Position numbers and translations under genes: made by a program. A stretch of DNA of 64,000 nucleotides from Volvox africanus (lineage: Eukaryota; Chlorophyta; Chlorophyceae; Chlamydomonadales; Volvocaceae), in assembly GCA_030268105.1 (NCBI GenBank), contig BSDZ01000010.1, forward strand, positions 2,332,001-2,396,000, written 5' to 3'. The first letter of the stretch is position 1, and every line of letters starts with the position of its first letter. The notes beneath the pieces were generated by a model. It saw nothing but the letters and a program-made list of their open reading frames with translations. It ran no database searches and had not been told where the DNA came from. Positions 45,360 to 62,432 of this stretch are shown here, piece after piece.

Positions 45360-48300
45360 ATGGAAGCCGATAGCGATAGTGATGGCCATCCTATCGACGA
45401 CTACTTAGCCCGTGCAGCGAAACGGCCACGCGTTGGGTCGGCGGCCGAACAGGATGCAGCTGACGGACATGACGAAAGCGGTGGAGCTGACTTGCAAGGC
45501 GGGGCGCAGATACTTGAGGTCCCAGATAAAAAAGCCCCAGATGTTGAACTCATCGATGACGGATATGACGACAGTGTTGGCAGCAGTCACGACGGCAGCA
45601 TAACTTCAAATGATAATGATGATGCAGACGGGCCGGGAGATGTGGACGAAGGGGAGGAAGACGCGGGCGAAGAGGCTGACGGACCAGAGGATGGAGAAGC
45701 ACTGGGGGAAGATAATGGTGCAACAACAGGAGCCGGCACAGACAAACGGGACCTTGCATTCAACGGGTTAGCTGACGCTGGATCAGCCGCTGAGGCCACA
45801 GCCGCAGCAGCCACAGCCCCGGACGCCGCTTTCCAGACGCTTGCAAGGCTTGTAGGCGTCGTGTTGGTGGATGATGCCGCGGAGATTGTTCGTGACAACG
45901 GCCTCACCAAGCTGCTCCGCAATCCACGCTACTTCGATGACTATGCCGAGGTTCAGACGCATCGCTGCTTCAACTGCGGCCAGATAGGCCACCCCGCGCG
46001 CGAGTGCACCAACCAGGCGCGCGTTAAGCCATGCCACCTGTGTGCGCAATTCGGACACGATGGACGCAACTGCCCCAACCGTGAGCCACCAGTCTTCTTT
46101 CGCGCGTAGGCAGAAGGGGGGGAGAAGGAATTAGGGAAGGGCCATGCGGCTCCAGGAGAAGGGGGAGATCTGGGTCGCCCCCATAGGGACGTAGTGCACA
46201 TGCTTACTTTGGTTCGGCTCCGGCTCCGGCTCCTGGTGCGGCTTTTTGAATTGCTAGTCGCCGTTCAGTGCAAGGCCCGTCGTCCGTCGTGCGGCCTGTA
46301 AACGGTTCATTCAGGGATTCCCCCAAGGGCATGGGCGGGGGGCCGAGGAGGTTGAGGTGTCTTTCTTCGTGCGGCTTCTGAACATAGGGAGGGTGCGCGG
46401 TGGAGGGGGGTTGCGTGCAGGATTCGTTGGCGTTATAACTAAGAATATCACCATCCCTGAACAGTGGAACGCTCTGAAAGGTGGGCCGGTTGTTGTCTTG
46501 GCTAGGAGAACGTGTGCCTTGTTGGTCGGACATCTAGGTGAGGGAGCAGCGAGGGCCGCTGCTCGCATGGGGGTACAAACTTGGAAGGCAGTAAACCCGT
46601 GTTGCGGCCCCGCCCCTGAATGGGTTCTTTCCATGCATTGATGGTGTTCTATTGTTTTTCAGAGCCTCAGCTCTGACGCACTTGGTTTCCTCCCATCCTC
46701 CCTCTATCGGTACCTTCGTTACGCCTATTCCCGTGTATTTTCTTCCCCACCCACTGGTCGTTGATTTCGCTGCATTCATTCATTCATGTGGTCTTCCCTC
46801 TCTCTCCCTCCCCCTTGCTGATCAGGCTTGTGTTATCGCTGCGGCCAGACCGGTCACAAGGTTCGGGATTGCAGGGGGTCAGCTGGTGTGGAAGGGCGAC
46901 CATGTCTGCGGTGCGGTCGCGGGGACTGCGATGCGGCCGGCAAGGGCGACTATTTCCGGTGAGCAAAGCTGCTTGGTCGGGCCTGCTGTGTGTGTATGTA
47001 CGCTTGTGTGTGTATGGGGAAAGGGGGACGGAAGTAGTTTGACCTGGAAGGGATCATAAAGTTAGAAAGGAGGATTAGGGGAGGAGCCCTTCCCGGCTGC
47101 GATTCCAGGGAGGAGAGTCCCTCACTTAATAGTGTGCTTTGCTCCTAACTACCGAGCGACCCATCTCACTATCCGAGTCTTGCCTTCCCGCCGCATACCT
47201 GTCGCTTATTCTCCTTTTCCTCACACCTTGGTTTTGCGAATTTGCCTACTGTGTGGGCTTCCTCTCACCTCCCTTCCGCGAATCTAACGTCTTTGCATCC
47301 GACTCATGCTCGTGGTCCATCGCCTTACCGCGCTCCTGTCGCTCCTCCGGGCCGGGCTGCACTGCCCCAGGTACGAGGGTGGGTGCAACAAGGCCTACAC
47401 GCCAGCTGACCTGCGCCACGTGCGCTGCATGTGCTGCGGCGATTTCGGACACTTGATGTGTAAGCCGGCACCCAAGGTAGGCGGCCCGGTATGACTCGTA
47501 GTGTGCGTGTCAGCTTATTGTGTGCATCCTGTCATAAATGGCGAAGTCCTGGCCCGCTTGCTTTGAGTCTGTGCCTTTCTCTATCATTGGGTCTGCCTGA
47601 TCTATAATTTCATTTTCATATAATTTTTTGTTACATAAGAGTTAATAAAATGTGCATTTCTTTCATCGCATCGCGCACTCATGACATTGCCCCTAGGAAT
47701 CATCCTTGCCTAGCTGCTACAACTGCGGCCGCATGGGGCATTACGGCGAAGGCTGTCCGTCGGGCACCCGACCGCATTTGGCGGCTGAGCGGCGAGGTGA
47801 TGAGGAGCGGGCAGCGACTGAGCTGCTGGAGTACGAGATGCAATTAGACAGGTGGGGCTGCGGGAAGGGAGCCAAATAGCAGTGGGTTGCGGGTGTGCGC
47901 AGCGTGCTGCTATACGCCACTGGTTATATTGGGTGGGTGGACGTAAGCCTCCATTACTTGCACCCACCCGGGTGTCAGTCAGCTCTGTAGTACGTAAATA
48001 TCGTATTCATAATCGTTTTCGCATTCATGAGTCATTCTGCGCTGTAGCTGGGTAAGGAGATGTTCTGGAGGCGGAGTCGTTACGGGGTCATTGAGGCCTG
48101 GGTCACAAGATCAGGGGGACAGGGAGTGGACAGCTAGGCCTGTTATATGAAAAAGGTAAAAATTTTATATCGTATCGTGTTCATTCCTTTGTCGTTTTAT
48201 GCTTGTTCGGTAAGTTGGGTCACGCGATTGACTTTTCCGCCCGGGTGGGTGCTCTCTGCTCAGAGAATATGATGAAAACCGGCGACGAGAACAATCACAG

Positions 48301-49023
48301 AGGGGCTATGGGGGGGCCCCCGGGGGCGGCGTTGGCTACGACAGACGCCGCGACGGAGGCGGCGGTGGCGGCATCGCTCCCGGTTTCTATGTACCGGATC
48401 AGTGGCATTACGGCGGCGGCGGCGGCCGCAATGCACAGATGGATTGGCCAGTCTATGAACCACGATGGGACGACAGGTGGGTGCAGCCGTGTATGTTCCC
48501 AGTTGGCGCCCGCCGCGCAAGCGCGCACCTAGCTTGATGTTCGAACCGCATGAAATGCCACCGGATGGACGCACGACGCAGTTGCCGTCCCCATGTAGCG
48601 TTGCTGTCATAGTCCGTGCGTGGTTTCGTATGGGGCATAGCGCCTTTGGTGAATGGTGATGGTGGGTTCACGTCCCGCACAACATCAATGCGGTGTTTTG
48701 ACGCAGGAGAGCTGGAGGCGGTGACGGGAGCCGGGGCCATCGGCGCTCTTCACCCGAGCCGTATCCCCGTGCTGGCAGGGCCAGCGCCATGGACCACTAC
48801 GAAGAACGCAGGACAAAAACACCTCGTTGGTAATGCTGCGGTGAAGTACGGGGTTTGGTTAACGTGGTAATGAGGTAGGGGGGTAGGGGGGTTTGCGAAC
48901 CTTCGTATAATGGGTTGATACCATATGGGTTGATACCGTACGGGTGCGGTGATCTCTCTCTGTGTCTGTGGACGTCACCTTAGCAGCATTCGCTACCGGC
49001 AACCAACTGTATTTGTGGCCTGA
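45360..49023 (+). CDS. Multi-CCHC zinc-knuckle protein (AIR/ZCCHC7-like)
   Basis: Exons: 45360-46080, 46826-46958, 47371-47476, 47697-47851, 48264-48476, 48704-48829, 48987-49023; 497 codons including TGA, all phases matching. Residues 1-140 are very acidic with a basic KRPR patch near 20. Zinc knuckles: CFNCGQIGHPAREC (about 203), CHLCAQFGHDGRNC (about 225), CYRCGQTGHKVRDC (about 243), a short-spaced CMCCGDFGHLMC (C304, C307, H312, C315), and CYNCGRMGHYGEGC (327-340). A Cys-rich insert (CLRCGRGDC) lies between the third and fourth. The order and the shortened knuckle match a plant zinc-knuckle family (At3g43590 type) and the Air1/2-ZCCHC7 group. Those proteins recruit RNA to the TRAMP polyadenylation/exosome complex in the nucleus. 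The C-terminal part (372-484) is R/G/Y-rich. The last acceptor is TAGCAG, so a one-serine alternative form is possible. Confidence 0.72.
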
Positions 49024-49618
49024 GCATTGTTTAGTCTGCGCTCCTGGCGACTGTTGAGAGCGCTGAGAGTAGATGTGACGGAGGGCCGGAGGTTAGTTGC
49101 GCCTCCAAAGGGCCTGGGTAGGACAATTCTGGACAAGTGGACTTCTGAAGCGCAGGAAGGACTCGGTGCATTCCCGGCAAGACGTGATTGGTCACGAAAG
49201 TTTTGTGTCACCGTCATTGACGTGCTTAGGACCGACGCTAACGGGCTGCTGTATAGGATTGCATGTAGTTATGCGTTTAAATAACGATTTGAATGACTAG
49301 GGCGCTTTTGGCAGTATTGACGACTTCACGCCTTGCGAGGCGCCGCGAGGCGTTCCTGCCGTACAGCTAACCGAAACAACGGACATTGACACTGTGTGGA
49401 GTTGTGGGCGCTGGAGCTTAGACGGACTGGGAACTATCCTAATTTTACAAGTCATGTTTGGGTCGAGTGTTTGACGGTGCATATATACTAGCCAGACATT
49501 AGTGCCTGGTCCCGTTAATCGTATGGAATGTGTTATCACTAGTAGTGCGGAGAAAACTTGCTAGTGTAACGCTCGCTGCATTCAGGAATTGCGACTCCTA
49601 TTCACCCGATTTCTTCAA
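49024..49618. other. Short spacer between zinc-knuckle and VTE1 genes
   Basis: Both neighbours are on the plus strand. The spacer should hold the 3' UTR of the first and the promoter and 5' UTR of the second. An in-frame stop at 49562 bounds the VTE1 reading frame upstream. A TGTAA motif occurs at 49565. No other feature seen. Confidence 0.5.
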
Positions 49619-54560
<4,942 letters not shown>

Positions 54561-56405
54561 AGCACGCCATCCAGCCATCCATCCATCCCGTCTTTCACTC
54601 ACGAGGCACAAAACCAGTACGGAGATCCAAGGCTTTCGGGTGTGGCGTTTGTAATCGGGGTTGCAGAAATGATGATAACGTGGGAAGAAAGCCGCAGTGG
54701 CAAGAGGGAACCGCAGCCGAGGTGGGCCCGGTGAAGAGGATGGGGCTCCAGAGCGGTTTGGAGTGAAGGAAAAAGGGATTGGATGGCGTCCATCTGCATG
54801 TATATATGCCCATGGCGTTATAATAATGAGGGGCTTGGGATCTCTGATCGCCTCCCTTGCTTGGGATTAAATATGCATGAAGCCTGTTGGCAGGGAGAGC
54901 CGCACCGTGCAGACATGCAATTGGAGTTCCAAGACATACAGTTTCGGGTCACTGATGACCAGCTGACATCATTGGCTGACGGAGTGTTGAAAAACACCTT
55001 ATCATTGTGAGCGCCTGTTTAAAATTTTGATACAGCCGAGCTTCAAGCGTTGTGATCTGGCCATGGGTGCTACGGCCGAGAGGCAATTTCCGTTCGCTCG
55101 TCTCTGCCTCCCTCGTCACTCTGCAAGGTGAAAACCCCTGCGCTTTTCGCTCAGCTCAGCTGGAAATGCAGCCATGCACCTCTTGTGTATATTAGGCATA
55201 TCATGCAGTTGGGAGGTGTATCGTAGTGTGCGTCTGGTTTGCTACAAATCTCCGCGTTCTTCAAGGCTAGCACACCCAGTATAGGCAGCAACTGTTCGGA
55301 TGGTCGCCTTCCTCGCTGCCACGCGTGCTCATTAGCATGTCCGGATGGTGTGTTCAATCGACATTCACCGGGGACCCTCGGATTTGCAGCTGAACTGATG
55401 CCGGGGAGGGGCGGCTGAAATTCCTCGCGTATCTGTAAGCACCCACTGGGATCAAGAATGCACAAATGTTGTGGAGGTTATGTGATCCCGTGTTTGTACG
55501 GCAATGCACACCGTGCAATCCGAGCCCCAGGGCCCACGGGTTGTTCGCTAGACTATTTTGAGGGTATGGTATCGATCGGGGAGTGATTATGTAATAATTC
55601 ATGTACGACAGATACTGTGATACCGAGTCAATCGCTGTGGCCCTATCGGGTGTGTTATATCCAGCTCCAGCTCCACTCCCAGTTCCCACGTGTCTGCCGG
55701 CTCACTATAGCACTGAACACTGAACGCCCAACGATGTGCACTACAACACCGCAAATCTTTGGGCATGCAAGAAGCCCGAGAATGAGAAAGAGGGAGCGGG
55801 TGAGAGGGAGGGAGAGGGGAGTAGGGGGGAGGAGAGACAGAGGACGGGTCCACGGGCCAGAATGTGACCTTCCCCATGGGAACCCGGGAAGCCGGAACTT
55901 CGACTTCACCTCCACACGCATACACAGAAACGTACGCAGACGCAGCCGGACATGAGGATTTACGATAACTTGATTGTTACAATTGGGACTTCTTAACTTC
56001 CAGCTTATTAGGCATTTCGCCGCAAATTCATAGAATGGGGTCCAGTGCGGGCCCAGCGTGGGCCGACGTATCCTAACAACGTAGACCAGACTCTTGCTGC
56101 TTGATGCGCGCGCTGTGTAGCTCCAGGCTGAGAGCTGTCGACTCCCCAACCTGCCCCCCACACTATAGCTAGGTGTTCTCCTGGCGGTGAAATGACGGCG
56201 AGGGACCTTCCAAGGACGAACGGAATGCTCCCACGATTTGGTGACAACCGTAACAGCCCTCAGGCAAATGCTGCTTGCCCCGCACCCGCACCCGCCCTCC
56301 TCCTCCCTTCTCCTGCGCCTCAGCGGAAGAGGCCATCCTGCAAACATACAACGGGCTATACAACCCGAACGAACAAAAGATACCGAGCGAGTCCGCAAGC
56401 GCAAA
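54561..56405. other. Convergent spacer, about 1.8 kb
   Basis: Lies between the 3' ends of VTE1 (+) and the 938-residue gene (-). A TGTAA motif at 54650 probably ends VTE1. A small frame at 54916-55010 reads protein-like (MQLEFQDIQFRVTDDQL) but is short and isolated. No repeat array or RNA gene recognised. Confidence 0.5.
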
Positions 56406-59400
56406 CTACCGAGGGGAGCTCCGCCGCCCTCGTGCCGTCGCCGCTGCTGCTGCTGCTGCTGCTGCCACCTCACCACGCGATAGCGCCAGCAACTGCTCCA
56501 ACTGCGCCGCCGCCAGGTCCATCTGCTCCTCACATCCGACGTAACCCCGCCGCCGCAGCTCCGAAACCATGGAAGCCAGCAGCACCATCAGCGCCCTCAA
56601 TTCCCGCCCTGTCGTCGCGGGCTCTCCACCGGCTCTGTCCGACGCGTGCGGCGGTCCTTGCCCAATCACGCAGTCGGCTGCTGCCGCCGCCGCGTCGGCC
56701 GCTGCTGCGGCCACTGCCGCCTTGGTCGCGGCGGCCGATGCTGACGGCGCCTGTATCCGCATTCTGCGTGACGGCACTCGCTCACCTGCCAGCGCATACA
56801 GCCCCTCTGATGATGATGATAATGATGTTGGTGACGTTGGTGATGTCGATGGCGGTACTGGCTCTGTTGGAGCTGCTAATTCGTCAGGATGAATTCGCTC
56901 TGTTCCAGTTCGCGGGTGACTTCCAGAGCAACCGCCGACAACAGCGCGTGCATTTCCCTGGGTGTCGTCGTTGCCTCCACCGCGGCCGCTGTGGGCCCTC
57001 GCCTCACGGCCGCCACTGTGTTCCCCTCCGCCTCCTCCCCGCCATTTGCTGTCTGCATAGCCAGGGCTAGATCCATAGCCAGAGACAGCTTCAGAGCCAG
57101 CAGTGGCGGCGGCAGCGAGCTGAAGGGGTCCCGGAATGGCCCCGGCTGGACTCAACAGCCCCATCAGAGTGCTCCGTGCGCTCTCTGAATCATCGGACAG
57201 GCGGCGAACGGCGTCCAAACCAAGTCGCTGAGTTCCTGAGGCAGCAGCAGTTCCGGAGCCCAAATCGCCGCCACAGGAACTTCCCGCCGCGGTGGTTTCG
57301 GAGCTGGGCCCGGAGACCCCGGCGGCAGTTGGACGACCATCTCCATCTCCATCTCCACCACTGTCACCGCCATCATGGCCTTGAACAATTGCGGCTGCTG
57401 CTGCTCCTGGAGGGGAGGAGGATGAAGTAGGGAAGGCGGGGCTGGAGAGGGTGGGCTCGTCAGGCCCTGGGGGCCCTATGCCTCTACCTGCGGCGGCGGT
57501 AGGTGTGTCGGCGTCGCAGACCGTGTCATAACCTGCTATGGCGACAAAGAGCGGTGGGTCCACATCAGCTGTGGAGCTCAAGCTCGCAGACCGGGTCGTG
57601 AGGGGGGACGTGAGGGGCGTAGACGCACTCGGTTGAGGGGGCGCAAAGTGCTGAGGGCCCGTTGCTACAGCCGTGTCGTCTCCGGGCAGCTCCAAAACTC
57701 GTGTACGGCTGAAGAGTCGACTGAGACCACTGGCGGCGTCGGGACCACAGTCGCTACCGCCGCCCCCGCCGCCGCCGCCACTACAAACATGGCTGCCACC
57801 TCCTCTGTTAATGCTAACGATATTGCCATGGTCACTCATTTTTCCGTTAATGCCGTTGCAGACCTCGCCTTCCCATTCCGCTTGGTCTTGCACTGTCGTT
57901 CCCTGGATACTTTCCTCACGACTGCTGCTGGCGTTGGCGGTGAGGCTGGAGGTGGGGCTGGAGGTGGGGCTGGAGGTGGAGATGCTGCTGCCGCTGGTAC
58001 TCGAGGCTGCGTCTGCAGCAACGGCATTGCCAACATGATGGGCGCTAAGGGCGATTGCGGCGGGGGTGAAGGCCGGGGAACCCGGACCTCGTAACCCGGA
58101 GTCGCCCGCCGCACCGTGAACTGCACTCGTAGCCGTACACGTCACTGCTTCAACGTGACCACCTCGGCCGCCTGAACTCGGCTTCCGATTGACCTTCGCC
58201 ACATCTCCTGGAGGCGCGGGCAGCATTCCGGAAACGACCGTAGGAGGACCTGGTACCTGGCCGCTGAATAGGCTCCCCACGGAGCGCTGCTCTTCCCGGG
58301 GCGGCGGCGGTGACGGCAGCGGCAGCTCTGCAGCCGAAGAATGTACAGGCGCTGGTGCGACAGCGACAGCGACAGCGGCCCCAGTTGCGGCTGAAGTTGC
58401 AGCCGTAGTACGTGCGCGGTGCGCGTCCAAGATTTTGGTAGCCAGTAATACGTCGCCCTGCCGTACGCGTGCCAGCTCGTTCCGCAGCAAGCCTGATGAT
58501 ACACATGACCCACATGTCACATGTACGATAAATACGCAGAAGAACACACACCGACAACGTAGGGTTTTTACGACCGCATAAGTAGGTAGGGGTAGGATGG
58601 GGAAATGCATGTGCCGCGACGGAGGCGGCGTGCCCCGGCAGCGGTTCTCCTTTTCATGCCGTTTCTGAAACAGACCCGGCGTGGTGGTTGCAGCAACCAT
58701 TACCGCCCCGCTCAACTCCTCCAGGGAACCCCCAACACGGCCCACAATGGTTTCCCGGGAATTAGGTGCACCTCCAGCATCTGAGCACAGAAATACATGC
58801 CCCCCCACCTTGGCCCCATAATCTTCACGCCCGGTTATAAAACACACACATACACATACACACACACCAGCACGCCCTGCCAGCATTGAACGGTGCAAGA
58901 ATAACCCTATCCTCAACCACTCATCTCTTGCGCACCAAGATATTGTTGAAGCTTCTCAGCCAGTGCCAAGTTGTTTTCACCGCGGGAGATGTTGCGGCGT
59001 AAGGCCTGGGAGACTAGGCGCCGAGCCTGTGTGTATGTGTGTGTATGTATGTATGTGTGTATGTGCATGGGGAGGGCCCGGGGGCGTGGGAGGGGGAAGT
59101 CGAATAAACGAGACATGATACCGCTGTAGACGCTGCTGTACAGCATGGCTAACCGCGATGCTCGAGGCGACTTGTAGCTCCGTCCAACGTAGAGACGGTA
59201 AAAACTTTTCGACGTAAGCTAGCTAGCCGCCAAGGCCACCGCGAATAAAAGCTGAAAACAACGCAATAAAATGCGTAATAAAGTTTACGATTGACCTTGC
59301 TGCTGGTGGCGGCGAAAAGGTACGGGGTAAGAATTACTGGGGTCACTGAAATGGGAAACGCGGAATCTGATAGCCGCGCGCTGTTGCTGTCATGCTCGTG

Positions 59401-60551
59401 AACCCCCCAACCCTTTCTTGAAAAACCAGGTCACAGATTACGACGCGGGGTCCTGGGAAGTACGAAAAGAAGAGGATGAAGGATGATGACAGGGGCAAAG
59501 AACGGGAGGTGGGATCATTTGAAGCCCAACGACAGGTTCGGTGCATGTGTCTGTGCGTGTGTATGTCTATATGCATGTTGTTTCTGCTTGGATGCCGGAG
59601 TTCGGTAATGGTTAGTGCCTCCCAGATGCCAACAGCATCTTGAACCTTTGGCAACTTGAAAAGCAAATCGCAACGGAGCGTGTACATACACGGCACACGA
59701 AGGAGGACCATCAGAAAGCCATTCGAGGAGGACCACAGATAGAAAACCGCTTTCGGGCATCATCGCATCGTGAAGTGCACTTTTGGTTAGATGTACCTGC
59801 CCCTCTTCCAGATCACCGGCTGGCCCCGACACGGGCTGGCCTTCATCCCCGATGGCGCAGGCAGCGACTTTCATTCGGTCTCTGCTGGATGTGAGCTGCT
59901 GCTCAGGCGGGTAGCTGAACCCCCGAAACTGGGTGCCGGCAGCAGCGTCGGTTTCTTCGCGAGTCTTTCCTTCTGCCCCTACATCCTGATCGAAACGAAA
60001 AGACTTCCGACGGGGACTTGCGCCCCTGCCGTTAGGTGCTTGGGTCGCGCCAGTGAAGCCCCGACGTGCTGCCGCCCTGGAGCGGTACTCCTTCAAGTTA
60101 TCCAGCCTTGCTATCAGACGTTTACTTCGCGCGCTGCACTGGCGGGCTGAGATGTTCGGAATGGAGGTAGGGATGGTGGTTTGATGTTGGTAAGCAAGGT
60201 GCGGCGAGGGCCCAGCGGGGCTGACAGCTTTCCTGTGCCAAATCTCAGGGCCAGCTACTAACCTATTGAGAGAGAATCTTCTCGCTCCATTTCTAGAAGT
60301 CGCATCTGCTCCTCCAATAACTGCTCCGCCCCTGATAATGCCGACCGTGAATCCCCTGTCGTCAATCCTGGTTGTATAAGACCGAAGCGATCATTTGATT
60401 GAGCACGGTATCGAATTTCAGTTGTCTTAAAATACGTTGTTTGATGTCGTGGGCACGCGAATCTGAGGGTCCTTTGGCTAGACAGTATTGGGGCACGATT
60501 TTGGAGAAACATTTGGTGCAAAGGCGACGTCATTTTTTTACCAGCGTACAT
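56406..60551 (-). CDS. Large low-complexity protein, function unknown
   Basis: Exons (minus): 60551-60263, 60146-59797, 59026-58936, 58492-56406. Phases 1, 0, 1 match at each junction; 939 codons including stop. The start is the first ATG of the open frame; another lies 18 bp on. Residues 1-96 are basic, then end in an acidic-hydrophobic helix (GAEQLLEEQMRLLEMERED). Residues about 100-125 are basic and helical (ARSKRLIARLDNLKEYRSRA). Residues about 214-275 form a longer helical region spanning exons 3-4: RRLVSQALRRNI, LALAEKLQQYLG, LLRNELARVRQGDVLLATK. The rest is S/G/A/P/T-rich and probably disordered until a helical patch (about 880-925: LRALMVLLASMVSELRRR, EEQMDLAAAQLEQLLALS). I recognise no family; no membrane segment or signal peptide is clear. 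Codon use in the last exon is strongly GC3-rich. Confidence 0.55.
59029..59066. repeat. (GTAT/GT)n tract beside a 3' splice site
   Basis: Alternating GT and GTAT units directly upstream (on the minus strand) of exon 3 of the 938-residue gene; on the sense strand it is a CA-rich run ending in the acceptor CAG. Confidence 0.8.
59101..59140 (+). repeat. Dispersed repeat of about 40 bp, copy 2
   Basis: Partner of 40995-41036, same orientation; here inside the intron 59027-59796 of the 938-residue gene. Confidence 0.7.
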
Positions 60552-60921
60552 CAAATATAGATTAACGCTGTTCTCTTCACCCTGTTAGTAGCGAGGTATC
60601 AGCTAACGCGCTCCCAGCCTCCAAGTGAGCAGCTCGGGCAGAAGCTGAATGGCTTCGGAGCAGGATCACCGGCCTTGACTGACACTCTGAAAGGGCGATA
60701 CACATGATGCAGCGCTTGCCGCGCATATCACCGCCTCTGACGCCACTTGGCTCCAAGCTAGTTCATTGTAGTCACGAATTCACCCGTGAACCCAGCGAGT
60801 TCAGCTCCATTCAGGCCTTCACCCTCTGGTTATTGTGCAGACAGCTTCTTGATAACTTCAGGCTGCGGGACGTTTAGATCTGTTTGGAGCAGAGCAGGCT
60901 GCTCTGGTTTGGCGGGTCAGA

Positions 60922-60970
60922 GGCGGTGCGGTGCGGTGCAATACGGTGCGGTGCGGTGCGGTGCGGTGAG
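60922..60970. repeat. (GGTGC)n pentanucleotide repeat
   Basis: About nine GGTGC units with an AATAC interruption, upstream of the 938-residue gene. Confidence 0.9.
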
Positions 60971-62030
60971 GTGTGGTGCATATATACAATTCGATTCTCC
61001 GATTGCGATGATGCGTTCGTATCTCCCTACCTGTTGACACCATTCATAACATGGCCGCGGTCACCTTGAAACCAGTTGGCGAAGCTACTTGCACATCACT
61101 TTCGTTAACATAATAATTACCGGTTGCCGTTACTGGACATCGGACATCGGCAATCATCCCAGGCAGACGTGAGTGTGTGTGTGTTTGTGTCATGACCTCA
61201 TCTCACCCCATGCATCAAACCCATCAACCGCCTGCACAGCTGCCGCCGTGCCACCTACGGCCAGGCCATTGCGTGCTTCAGTGCGCAATTACCACCACAG
61301 CAGATTGATTCCATACGGACCCTGCGAGCCCTTATTTCAAAGCCCTTACTCGGCCAACGCATACGGCAAACAAAAAATGACACAAATAAAGGTAAAGAAA
61401 GCACATTCAACGGTGCCACGATGTGCCGATTGATTGATGTTCTATGACACGATACAACACAAAACTTGCACAACGCATGTGTGTGTGTGTCGTGATATTT
61501 ACTGTGGTATTATGAAAACTTGCACGTTTACGATCTGGCTGGCTAGGTAGATCTAATCTCAGCGACTTCCAAAAGCGACAAGACTCGCGATGTCAATTAT
61601 GCGGTGAAACTGAGCAAAACGCGATTTCCACATTACGAGTCTCACCGACAAAGTTCAAGACGTGAGAATACGGCATTTCGAAGATCCAAACTGCGCATAA
61701 CGCTCTACTTGTGAATTTTTTTATTCAAGCGGAACGACCATCATACAATACCAAAAAGAGGAAAGGAATGTGCGTGTTCGTTGCAGCGCCCAAAAATGCA
61801 AGCTTGCAAAGCCAACGGAACGTTCCCGGATCGGATAGTTGTCCGTCGTTGAATTATTAGTTGGTAATTTTTATTGATATTCTCACACTGCAGTCGGGTG
61901 CCGCCCAACGGCGTGTGTCCCATCGCCTCTGCATGTGCATGCGCATGCGTGCTAACAAACTGGCTGGCAACGCACGCGACCCAAGTCCTTCTTTGAATAT
62001 CTCGCACGTGATGCCGATACTTGTTAGCCC

Positions 62031-62185
62031 GTCCCCCTCCCCCTCTCCCTCCCCATCCCCCTCTCCCTCCCCATCCCCCTCTCCCTCCCCATCCCCCTCT
62101 CCCTCCCCCTCCCCCTCCCCCTCCCCGTCCCCCTCCCCCTCCCCCTCCGCCTCCCCGTCCCCGTCCCCGTCCCCGTCCCCCTCTC
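62031..62185. repeat. C/T-only low-complexity repeat (CCCCTC-type)
   Basis: About 150 bp of CCCCTC, CCCTCC, CCATCC and CCGTCC units, wholly pyrimidine on the plus strand apart from rare A or G. Confidence 0.95.
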
Positions 62186-62370
62186 AATCGTGCTGAGCCC
62201 TGTCATCCAAAGTCACGAAGTTTGATTTGTTTTCCCCATTCGCTAGCCACCAACCGTCGCTACCAACCATAATTGAACTAACCTGAACAGTTTTGAAATT
62301 GATGAAAAGGAAGAGAGCCCACTCGTAGAGATGAAGGACCAATCCTCTCAGGTCCTCTCCACATACGACT

Positions 62371-62432
62371 ACAAACAAACAGACAGACGAAGACAGACGA
62401 AGACAGGCACAGACAGACAGACAGACAGACAG
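62371..62432. repeat. (AGAC)n microsatellite
   Basis: Runs of AGAC with GAAGACAG interruptions, intergenic. Confidence 0.9.

Noticed and set aside
54916..55010. Short plus-strand frame MQLEFQDIQFRVTDDQL...
   Set aside because: Only about 31 codons, isolated downstream of VTE1, with no splice partner.
61741..62187. Gly/Arg-rich minus-strand frame
   Set aside because: Product of the CCCCTC-type low-complexity repeat, not a gene.
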